14,302 nucleotides of DNA, taken from Anaerolineae bacterium. GTDB lineage: Bacteria > Chloroflexota > Anaerolineae > JAFGEY01. The notes under the pieces are model-generated. The model saw only the letters and a list, made by a program, of their open reading frames with translations, was not told where the DNA came from and did not search any database. Below are positions 1 through 7,200 of this stretch, piece by piece. A program made the translations under genes and the position numbers. Where the stretch lies: positions 1 through 14,302 of the forward strand of contig JAFGEY010000003.1 of assembly GCA_016931365.1 (NCBI GenBank), written 5' to 3'. Position 1 is the first letter of the stretch; each line of letters begins with the position of its first letter.

Positions 1-54
1 CGCGGCTTGATCGGCAAGTACTGCAAGTCGCTGGGAGAGCAAGCCGCCGCATAG
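1..54 (+). CDS. 3' end of an unidentified protein-coding gene (partial)
   Basis: An open frame runs from the first base to a TAG at 52-54 and encodes the last 17 residues of a protein, RGLIGKYCKSLGEQAAA. The codons have G or C in most third positions, as in the clear genes nearby, so I read it as the end of a real plus-strand gene. The fragment is too short to assign a family. No terminator hairpin follows it; only a T-rich stretch is seen at 64-72. Confidence 0.5.
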   Translation, partial: RGLIGKYCKSLGEQAAA

Positions 55-400
55 AGTACAAATCTTTTTCTTAAAAGCTATAGTATAATGAGTTTGGGCA
101 AGGAAAGCAGTTATGATACAGTAAGTTGCCGGTATTCATTGTGAACGCTCCGAGCACATTGAGGTAGATGATTATAGAAAGGATTGCCGCGACCAGCAGG
201 CCGCTGCCTGATTACTCTGGCGTGTCTATGACCAGCTCTCCATAACCCTTATTTCTAATATCGGGTTCGAGAGACATAGCGCTCGCACGCTCAATGTCAG
301 CCAACGCACTATAAAATCGTTCATCACCTTACACATTCCTCTTTCATTATACCTGACCTGCCCTCTTTGCACAACATTGCACTTACTCGTCAAATTCCAG
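55..400. other. Intergenic region without a convincing gene
   Basis: About 350 bases, more AT-rich than the flanking genes. A TATAAT stands at 84-89 but has no recognisable -35 box 15-18 bases upstream. On the minus strand a TATAAT (346-351) lies 17 bases from a TTGTGC (369-374), which could start leftward transcription. Downstream of it a stretch without a good start codon (about 212-322, minus) reads as a plausible acidic peptide ending ELVIDTPE, possibly a gene remnant. Nothing here is strong enough to call a gene. Confidence 0.4.
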
Positions 401-429
401 TTGCCCATACTCCACCTCTGTAGTATAAT
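401..429 (+). promoter_or_regulatory. Probable promoter of ftsY-prfB
   Basis: A TTGCCC (-35) at 401-406 and a perfect TATAAT (-10) at 424-429 are separated by 17 bases, which fits a housekeeping sigma-70-type promoter. Transcription would start near 436, giving a leader of roughly 25 bases before the ftsY GTG at 460. Confidence 0.65.
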
Positions 430-459
430 AGCCAGGATCACCCCCCTGTGGAGGCCCTT

Positions 460-1377
460 GTGGTATTCGGACTCGGAAAAAAGAAACTGACCGACAGCCT
501 GACCAAAACCCGGCGCGGGTTCTTTGGTCAGATCATGCAACTCCTGGGCGCCAGCGACGTCAGCGACCAGATGTGGGACCAACTGGAAGAACTGCTCATC
601 CTGGCCGACGTCGGCGTCGAGACGACGCTGGGCCTGGTCGAGCGGCTGCGCGAGCGGGTAGAAAAAGAGCACGTGCGCCAGGCCAACCGCGTGCGTGAGA
701 TGCTGCGCGAGGAACTGCTCCTCCTGCTCATCTACGACGCGCCGCGCAATGACCTGCAAGAGCGCCTGCTGACCGTGATCCTGATCGTCGGCGTGAACGG
801 CTCCGGCAAGACCACCAGCATCGGCAAGTTGACCAGGTACTATCGCGCCCTGGGCAAGCGGGTCGTGATCGCCGCCGCCGACACCTTTCGCGCCGCCGCA
901 ATCGACCAGCTCAAGGTGTGGGGCGAGCGGGCCGGCGTCGACGTGATCGCCCACAGCCCAGGCTCCGACCCCGGCGCGGTGGTCTATGACGCGATCCAGG
1001 CCGCCCAGGCGCGCAACGCCAACATCCTCGTCGTCGACACGGCCGGCCGCCTGCACACCAAGTACAACCTGATGCAAGAGTTGAAAAAGGTGCGCAGCGT
1101 GGCGCAAAAGAACGTCCACCGCGCGCCGCACGAGACCTGGCTGGTGCTCGACGCGACCACCGGCCAGAACGCGCTCGAACAGGCGCGCAAGTTCAAGCAG
1201 GACGTCGAGATCACCGGGCTGATCCTGGCCAAGCTGGACGGCACGGCCAAGGGCGGCATCGTCTTTGCCATCGCCAAAGAGCTGCAACTGCCGATCCGCT
1301 TTGCCTGCACCGGCGAAAAGATCGACGACATTGCCGAGTTTGATGCCGAGGCTTTCGTCGATGGCCTGTTTGTGTAA
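460..1377 (+). CDS. ftsY: Signal recognition particle receptor FtsY (SRP GTPase)
   Basis: FtsY is the membrane-associated receptor GTPase that docks SRP (Ffh plus 4.5S RNA) carrying nascent membrane proteins and passes them to the Sec translocon. The 305-residue protein is a bare NG-domain form without a long acidic A domain. The N domain is the helical first ~100 residues. The G domain shows the P-loop GVNGSGKTT (111-119), DTFRAAA (141-147), DTAGR (193-197), DATTGQN (231-237), [10 protein letters not shown] (257-266, with Ala where the G4 motif usually has Thr) and the closing GEKIDD (285-290). I chose GTG 460 because GGAGG at 450-454 stands 5 bases before it and the protein then begins MVFGLGKKK, a typical FtsY start. 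An in-frame GTG at 448 would place that ribosome binding site inside the gene. Only 27 bases separate it from prfB, so the two are probably co-transcribed. Confidence 0.96.
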   Translation: MVFGLGKKKLTDSLTKTRRGFFGQIMQLLGASDVSDQMWDQLEELLILADVGVETTLGLVERLRERVEKEHVRQANRVREMLREELLLLLIYDAPRNDLQERLLTVILIVGVNGSGKTTSIGKLTRYYRALGKRVVIAAADTFRAAAIDQLKVWGERAGVDVIAHSPGSDPGAVVYDAIQAAQARNANILVVDTAGRLHTKYNLMQELKKVRSVAQKNVHRAPHETWLVLDATTGQNALEQARKFKQDVEITGLILAKLDGTAKGGIVFAIAKELQLPIRFACTGEKIDDIAEFDAEAFVDGLFV

Positions 1378-1404
1378 GGCGAGAAAACAAGGAATAAAGA
1401 AAAG

Positions 1405-2529
1405 ATGGAAGATAAACGATTGCTGGCCGATTTAGGAAGCCAATTGAATGACCTCCTGTCCCGCATTTTGAACCTTCACGAACAGCTTTGACTGGCCGAT
1501 AAAGAGCGCCAGATCGGCGAACTGGAAGCTCAATCGGCAGAAAATACCTTTTGGGACAACCCCACCCAGGCCCAACAAACCATGCAGCAAATTTCGCTCC
1601 TCCGCGAAGAGACAGGCATCTGGCGCGAGATCGAGCGACGTGTCCGCGACGCGAGCGAGTGGCTGGCGATGGCGTCTGAAGAAGGCGACAACGCACTGAT
1701 CGCCGAAATCAGCCAGGATGTGCAGCAGATCGCAGGTGACCTGGAAAAGCTCGAAATCAGGGTCATGTTCTCGGGCCAATACGACCGCAGCAACGTGATC
1801 CTGGTCATCCACGCCGGCGCCGGCGGCACCGACTCGCAGGACTGGAGCGAGATGCTGCTGCGTATGTACCTGCGCTGGGCCGAAACACACCGTTTCAAAA
1901 CCGAGATCGTCGACTCGCTGCCCGGCGACGAAGCCGGCCTCAAGCGGGTGATGGTCAGCATCGAAGGGGCGTATGCCTTTGGCTACCTGCGCTCCGAGCG
2001 CGGCGTGCACCGCCTGGTCCGTCTCTCGCCCTTTGACTCGAACCACCGCCGCCACACTTCCTTTGCGCTGGTCGAAGTCTGGCCGGACATCCAGGCCGAC
2101 ATCGAGATCGAGATCAAGCCCGACGAAGTCGAGATCGAAGCGACCACCTCGGCCGGCCCCGGCGGGCAGCATATGCAGAAAAACGCCACCGCCATCCGCC
2201 TGACCCACCTCCCGACCGGCATTGTGATCACCTGTCAGAGCCAGCGCTCGCAGACCCAAAACCGCGAGACGGCCTTCAAAATCCTCACGGCGCGGCTGTA
2301 CGAGATCGAACTGGCGCGGCAGCACGCTGAGCGCGACGAACTGCGCGGCGAACACGTCGACGCCGGCTGGGGCAACCAGATTCGATCGTACGTGCTGCAC
2401 CCTTACAAGATGGCCAAAGACCTGCGCACCGGCTACGAAGTCGGCAATGTCGACGCCGTACTGAACGGCGATCTGGACGGCTTTATGGACGCCTATCTGC
2501 GCTCGTCCGTCGGAACAGAAATCCTTTGA
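1405..2529 (+). CDS. prfB: Peptide chain release factor 2 (RF2), interrupted by an in-frame UGA at codon 29
   Basis: RF2 recognises UAA and UGA in the ribosomal A site and triggers hydrolysis of the peptidyl-tRNA. Counting through the internal stop, the product has 374 residues, a normal RF2 length. The UGA-reading tripeptide SPF is at about 208-210, the GGQ catalytic motif at about 253-255 (GGQHMQKN rather than the common GGQHVN), and the stretch WGNQIRSYVL is typical. The frame opens at ATG 1405 with AAGGA upstream, reads 28 codons ending HEQL, meets TGA at 1489-1491 within CTTTGAC, and continues in the same phase with a good RF2 amino-terminal sequence up to TGA 2527-2529. The canonical site needs a +1 shift here; this one does not restore the frame with a +1 shift. 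Either one base is missing after CTTTGAC (sequence error or mutation), or the UGA is read through. The first ATG after the stop is 1582, which would delete 59 residues of domain 1. Confidence 0.93.
1486..1492 (+). promoter_or_regulatory. RF2-type recoding heptamer CTTTGAC with abnormal phase
   Basis: CTT TGA C is the conserved slippery stop of RF2 autoregulation: when RF2 is scarce, the ribosome slips +1 from CUU to UUU and reads GAC. In this window a +1 shift leads into a frame whose sequence bears no resemblance to RF2 and which soon closes. Reading on in phase gives the expected RF2 sequence (LADKERQIGELE). One additional base directly after CTTTGAC would restore the canonical arrangement, encoding Leu-Asp-Leu-Ala-Asp. 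The G-rich Shine-Dalgarno-like stimulator that normally lies just upstream is not visible; the bases before CTT are CACGAACAG. Confidence 0.7.
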
Positions 2530-2538
2530 CAAAAAGAC

Positions 2539-2581
2539 AAGGGCATACGCAACATGAAGCGTTGCCCTTTGCCCGCTGGGC
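2539..2581 (+). terminator. Probable terminator of the ftsY-prfB transcript
   Basis: Just after the prfB stop, AAGGGCA (2539-2545) pairs with TGCCCTT (2563-2569), and ACGC (2547-2550) pairs with GCGT (2559-2562) after a single unpaired T. This gives an 11-bp stem with an 8-base loop. A second small hairpin, GCCC GCT GGGC, follows at 2571-2581. The U tract is weak (three Ts at 2568-2570, and TTTT at 2588-2591), so termination efficiency is uncertain. Confidence 0.5.
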
Positions 2582-2595
2582 CCCTACTTTTATCA

Positions 2596-2624
2596 TAGAC
2601 AAATCGTGCATCTTGTGATAACAT
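2596..2624 (+). promoter_or_regulatory. Possible promoter of the coiled-coil/zinc-ribbon gene
   Basis: TAGACA (2596-2601, 5 of 6 to the -35 consensus) and TAACAT (2619-2624, 4 of 6 to the -10) are 17 bases apart, about 40 bases before the ATG at 2665 and directly after the prfB terminator hairpin. The match is moderate. Confidence 0.4.
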
Positions 2625-2664
2625 AGAGATATTGAATTCACCCTTCAAGAAAGGAAGCTGAACG

Positions 2665-3741
2665 ATGACCCAGGATCAAAATGCCGATTCTACCATTTCT
2701 CGTCTGGAAAGCCGCGCAGAAACCCTGCAAAAATCCGGACTGTTGAGCAGCATCCGCGATTCGCTGGAAGACCTCGACACCCAGATCAACCAAATGCCGT
2801 CCCAATTGACCGAGCTGCGCACCAAGGGCTATGTTTTCAAGCGTTATCTCGAAGAAAAAGCTCAGGCTCTCAAAACCGACTGGCCTACATTGCGCCAGCA
2901 AGTCCAGCGCGAGATCGACGCCCGATCGCGCGACCTGGAATCCGACTTGCACCGCGTCGAAAGCACGGTTCGCAGCCTGGCTATGTACAAAGGCAAAGCG
3001 CTGACATCAGCCCAGTCGGCGATCAACCGGGCCGAAAGCGAACTCGACAGCGCCGAGCGCCGGGTCAAGGCCGCCAACGACACCGCCAGCGGCATGTTTG
3101 ACCGCAAAAAATCCGATGCTTACCAGATCAATCGCGAGATCGAACAATGCCTGGAATGGCTTGGCTGGGTCGACAAAGCCTCGTTTGGCTTCCAGCCCGG
3201 CGAAGCGCTGGTCGAAGCGGTCAAAGGCCAGTGGCTGCAAGATGGCAACAAGGAAGGGCCCAAAGGCATCCTGTTCCTGACCGATCGCAGAATCGTTTTT
3301 GAACAGCGCGAAAAAGTGGCCAAGAAAAAAGTGTTGTTCATCACCACTGCCTCAGAAGAAGTGCAAGAAGTGCAGTGGGAAGCGCCGCTGGGAGCCATCG
3401 TCGAAGCTCAAGCCTCGGAGCAGCGCAAAGCCCTGATTATGAAAAAGGAGCATCTGACGCTCAAATTCAAGCCGCCGGCCACGATACGCGAGGTGCTGGT
3501 CGAACTGAGCGGCGGCGACTCGGACGAATGGCGCGCGTTGATCAACCGCATGCTCTCGGGCGACGTTGAAAAGGAACGCATTGCCGGCGCTGCGCAGGCG
3601 GCGGCCGTGGAAGCGGCCATCGAAGTGCCTTCCAAATGCCCAAGCTGCGGCGCGTCGTTGGATATTCAGGTTGTCAAGGGCATGTCGGCGCTCAAGTGCC
3701 CGTTCTGCGGCACCAACGTCCCGCTCACCAAAAACGCCTAA
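2665..3741 (+). CDS. Coiled-coil protein with PH/GRAM-like core and C-terminal zinc ribbon, function unknown
   Basis: The 358-residue protein begins at ATG 2665 with AAGGAAG (2651-2657) 7 bases upstream. Residues ~10-165 are charged, heptad-like and almost certainly coiled coil; no signal peptide or membrane helix is seen, so it should be cytoplasmic. Residues ~175-297 contain GPKGILFLTDRRIVFEQ and later LTLKF. This resembles the strand pattern of bacterial PH/GRAM-like domains, in which a protein carries a 'turns into a membrane or protein adaptor' fold; that reading is inference. Residues 325-348 form a CPSCG...CPFCG zinc ribbon (C325, C328, C345, C348), joined to the core by an Ala-rich linker. 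It has its own likely promoter and sits between prfB and rpoC, which suggests no obvious pathway. I do not recognise a named family. Confidence 0.85.
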   Translation: MTQDQNADSTISRLESRAETLQKSGLLSSIRDSLEDLDTQINQMPSQLTELRTKGYVFKRYLEEKAQALKTDWPTLRQQVQREIDARSRDLESDLHRVESTVRSLAMYKGKALTSAQSAINRAESELDSAERRVKAANDTASGMFDRKKSDAYQINREIEQCLEWLGWVDKASFGFQPGEALVEAVKGQWLQDGNKEGPKGILFLTDRRIVFEQREKVAKKKVLFITTASEEVQEVQWEAPLGAIVEAQASEQRKALIMKKEHLTLKFKPPATIREVLVELSGGDSDEWRALINRMLSGDVEKERIAGAAQAAAVEAAIEVPSKCPSCGASLDIQVVKGMSALKCPFCGTNVPLTKNA

Positions 3742-3826
3742 AACACATTCTCGATATTCAACTTGTGTCTTGGACATTCTTTAAATAAGAACGGCTAACT
3801 CAGCTCAAAAGGAAGCAATTTGGGGC

Positions 3827-3854
3827 TTGACAATTCTTCCGGTTGTGGTATAAT
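3827..3854 (+). promoter_or_regulatory. Near-consensus promoter of rpoC
   Basis: A perfect TTGACA (3827-3832) and perfect TATAAT (3849-3854) are 16 bases apart, and TGG directly before the -10 box makes an extended -10. A second perfect TATAAT lies at 3870-3875 without a good -35 box. Both -10 boxes are preceded by GTTGTG (3842-3847 and 3861-3866), so the element looks partly duplicated. This is the best promoter in the window and fits a highly expressed RNA polymerase gene. Confidence 0.8.
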
Positions 3855-4265
3855 CGTGTAGTTGTGTTGTATAATATAGGTGTTATGTCACCATCAACAG
3901 GTTGTTTCCAGAGCGATGCGAAAAAGTGATTGATTCCCTTTTCCTCGCTCTTTTTGTGCGATAGGGCTCAACACATTGACGTTTTGCACGATGAGCCAAA
4001 ATTCGATTACGGATTTGCTCTTTTTGACGCCGGTTCTGTCCGGATTAGGTCACAAACACTTGCTCAAGTCCAACAAAAACCCGTCTACATCCAACCTTGC
4101 ACGCCGGACGACGCTGTCCATTGGCATCTAGTCCTCTGTCAAACCCGATTGGATAGGTGGCAATTTATTGTGTGCAAAGAAACCCCTCTATCCAGCCACG
4201 GCTAACTGAGTACTCGATGTCTTCTCCTGTCGTATTTTATCGAACTGGTCTTTCAGGAGGTTAGT
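3855..4265 (+). other. Long 5' leader of rpoC
   Basis: Around 400 bases lie between the promoter and the rpoC start. A 91-codon frame (3930-4205, TTG start) is open through it, but it has no ribosome binding site, uses third positions less GC-biased than its neighbours, and resembles no protein I know, so I treat the region as untranslated leader. The sequence ACGGCTAACT occurs just before the promoter (3791-3800) and again near the leader end (4198-4207). The end of the leader can fold over the ribosome binding site (see the hairpin entry). Confidence 0.45.
4224..4260 (+). promoter_or_regulatory. Ribosome binding site of rpoC with a possible sequestering hairpin
   Basis: AGGAGG at 4255-4260 is a full Shine-Dalgarno sequence 5 bases before TTG 4266 and decides that start. 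CTCCTG at 4224-4229 is perfectly complementary to CAGGAG at 4254-4259. The leader RNA could therefore form a 6-bp stem with a 24-base loop that hides the site. The pairing is short, so regulation by it is inference. Confidence 0.4.
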
Positions 4266-7200
4266 TTGGAAACCAAAGATTTTCAGGCGCTTCGCGTTAG
4301 CCTTGCTTCTCCCGACCACATTCATTCGTGGTCGTATGGCGAAGTGACCAAGCCAGAAACCATCAACTACCGCCGGCTTCGTCCCGAAAAGGATGGCCTA
4401 TTCTGCGAGGCCATTTTCGGTCCGACCAAAGATTGGCAGTGCTACTGCGGCAAGTACAAAAATGTCCGCTACAAAGGCGTTGTCTGCGACAAGTGCGGCG
4501 TCGAAGTCACGCGCTCGGCGGTTCGCCGTGAGCGTATGGGACACATCGACCTGGTCGCCCCAGTCGCCCACATCTGGTACACGCGCCGCGTGCCCAGCTA
4601 CCTGGGCGTTCTGCTCGACATCACCCGCCGCAACCTGGAGCGCGTGCTCTATTTTGCCCAATATGTCATCATCACCGTTGACGAAGATGCACGCCAGCGT
4701 GCCTTGCGTCGATTGCACGAAGAATTCGACCGTAACAAGGAACGGCTTCAAGATGGGTACCAGGGACAGGTCACCGTCATCGAGAGCGAGATGAAATCAC
4801 TGATGTCCCAGGCCACCAGCGAACTGGTGGGCCTCCGCCATGGCCTGGAAGATCGCCTTTCGGTGGAGACTGAAAAGATTATGAACGAAGCCAAAGGCCT
4901 GTCGCTCTCCCTGGAAAACCAGATGGGCAAACCGGCCCGCGAGGATATGTATCTCTCATTCTCCGAAGACGTCGTCGTCCAGCAAGGAGAACCCATCGGC
5001 CGGGAACACAGCACCAAGCTCAATAAATTGGTCCAGGAAAAATTGAGCCGGCTGCAAACCGAAATTGGCGACGAACGCACCGAGACCGCCAACCGCATCG
5101 ACGCGATCAGCATGGATATCCGCGAGGCAACCAGCGAACAGAGAGGCGAGATTCAGACCTCGCTGGCTTCACAGCTGGAAGAAATCCAGGTCAAATATGA
5201 AAGCGACGTGGACGAACTCAAAGGCATCGCACCAATGCAGTTCTTTGGCGAAGCACGCTTTCGCGAACTCAAGGGCAAATGGGGCAATGTCTTTCGCGCC
5301 GGAATGGGCGCTGAGGCGTTCTATGAAGTGCTGCAAGATATGGATATGGCCAAGCTGTCTGAAGAGCTGTGGCACGAGGTGCGCACCACTCGCTCCAAGC
5401 AGCGCCGCCAGCGGGCGACAAAGCGCCTGCGCGTGGTCGAGGCACTGCGCCAGAGCAACAACCGCCCCGAATGGATGATCTTGACTGTATTGCCGGTCAT
5501 CCCACCAGACCTGCGTCCGATGGTGCAATTGGATGGTGGGCGTTTCGCAACCTCCGATCTGAACGATCTGTACCGCCGCGTGATCAACCGCAACAACCGT
5601 CTCAAACGCCTGCTTGATCTCGGTGCGCCGGACGTGATTGTGCGCAACGAAAAGCGTATGCTGCAAGAAGCAGTCGACTCATTGATCGATAACTCACGAC
5701 GCGGCAAGGCACTCTCCCGCCGTGGACACCGCGAACTTAAATCGCTTTCCGATATGCTCAAGGGGAAAAAGGGCCGCTTCCGCCGCAACCTGCTCGGCAA
5801 GCGCGTCGACTATTCAGGACGTTCGGTGATCGTTATTGGCCCCAAGCTCAAGCTGCACCAGTGCGGCCTGCCCAAAACGATGGCCCTGGAACTATACCGC
5901 CCCTTTGTGATCGCCAAATTGGTCGAGTATAATTACGCCAGCAACGTCAAGAGCGCACGCCGCATCATCGAGCGCGAGCGCCCCGAGGTCTGGGAAGTGC
6001 TCGAAGAGGTGATCAAGGATCGTCCGGTTTTGCTCAACCGCGCGCCGACGTTACACCGTCTGGGCATCCAGGCTTTTGAACCGCTCCTGGTGGAAGGCAA
6101 AGCGATCCACCTGCACCCGTTGGTTTGTTCAGCCTTCAACGCCGATTTTGATGGCGACCAGATGGCCGTACACGTGCCGTTGTCGCAAAAGGCCGTCACC
6201 GAAGCGCGCCAACTGATGCTCTCATCGCACAACCTGCTCAAGCCCGCCGACGGCGATCCAATCGTCGGTGCAACCAAAGATATGGTGCTGGGCTGCTACT
6301 ATCTGACTATGACACGCGATGGGCGCAAAGGCGAAGGTATGTCCTTTGTCGACATCGATGAGGTCACGATGGCCTATACGCTGGGCAAAGTCGACATCCA
6401 TGCCAAGATCAAGCTCTGGTCTTGGACTGAAAACCCCGCAAACAGCGTGGGTGCACCGATCGAAACATCGGTGGGACGTGTGCTGTTTAACGAAATCCTG
6501 CCCGAGAGTTTGCGCTTTGTCAACGAAGTGCAAGACAAGAGCACGCTGAAAGACTTGGTCGCCAAATGTCACCGCATAGCCAGTATGGAAGAGACCGCCG
6601 AAGTGGCTGACCGGATCAAGGGAATCGGCTTCAAGTACGCCACCCGCTCCGGCGCAAGCATTGCCGTCACCGACCTGATCGTGCCGGAGAAAAAGTTTGA
6701 AATCCTTGCCGAAACCACGCGCGAGGTCAATGAAGTTGCACGCCAGTACCGACGCGGCCTGCTGACCGAAGACGAGCAATACACGCGCACCATTGAATTG
6801 TGGAGCGATGCCAAAGACCTCGTCTCTGACGCCGTCAAAGACGCAATGGATCCCGAAGGACCGGTCTATGTGATGGCCTCGTCTGGCTCGACCAAAGGCG
6901 GCTTTGGCCCCATCGCACAGTTGGCCGGTATGCGTGGCCTGATGGCCGACCCTTCCGGGCGGATCATCGAAATGCCCATCCTGTCGAGCTTCCGTGAAGG
7001 ATTGACCGCGCTGGAATACTTTATCTCGACACACGGCGCGCGCAAAGGTCTGGCCGATACGGCCCTCCGTACTGCTGACGCCGGATACCTGACCCGCCGG
7101 CTGGTCGATGTGGCCCAGGATATGGTCGTCAACGACATAGACTGCAACTCGCGCAGCGGCCTGTGGATCCGCACCGAAGACAATGCCTTTGATCCCAACC

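Noticed and set aside
84..89. TATAAT after the first partial gene
   Set aside because: No -35-like hexamer at the right distance and no gene starting downstream.
212..322. Possible minus-strand gene remnant ending ELVIDTPE
   Set aside because: About 36 codons with natural-looking composition, but a TAA lies just upstream and no ATG with a ribosome binding site opens it. Too short to separate from chance.
226..1287. 353-codon open frame on the minus strand opposite ftsY
   Set aside because: It is antisense to a clear FtsY and shows low-complexity composition typical of a shadow frame. Its last 32 codons (226-324) extend beyond ftsY but overlap another open frame and lack a convincing start and ribosome binding site.
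1489..1491. UGA reassignment or selenocysteine as an explanation for the prfB stop
   Set aside because: Several other genes here end with UGA and the organism retains RF2, so general reassignment is unlikely. RF2 is not a selenoprotein, and I saw no typical SECIS-like hairpin just downstream.
1432..2532. 366-codon minus-strand frame opposite prfB
   Set aside because: Antisense shadow of a clear RF2 gene; no ribosome binding site or independent support.
3930..4205. 91-codon frame in the rpoC leader
   Set aside because: TTG start without a ribosome binding site, weak codon bias and no recognisable family. Kept as leader, although a real small gene cannot be excluded.
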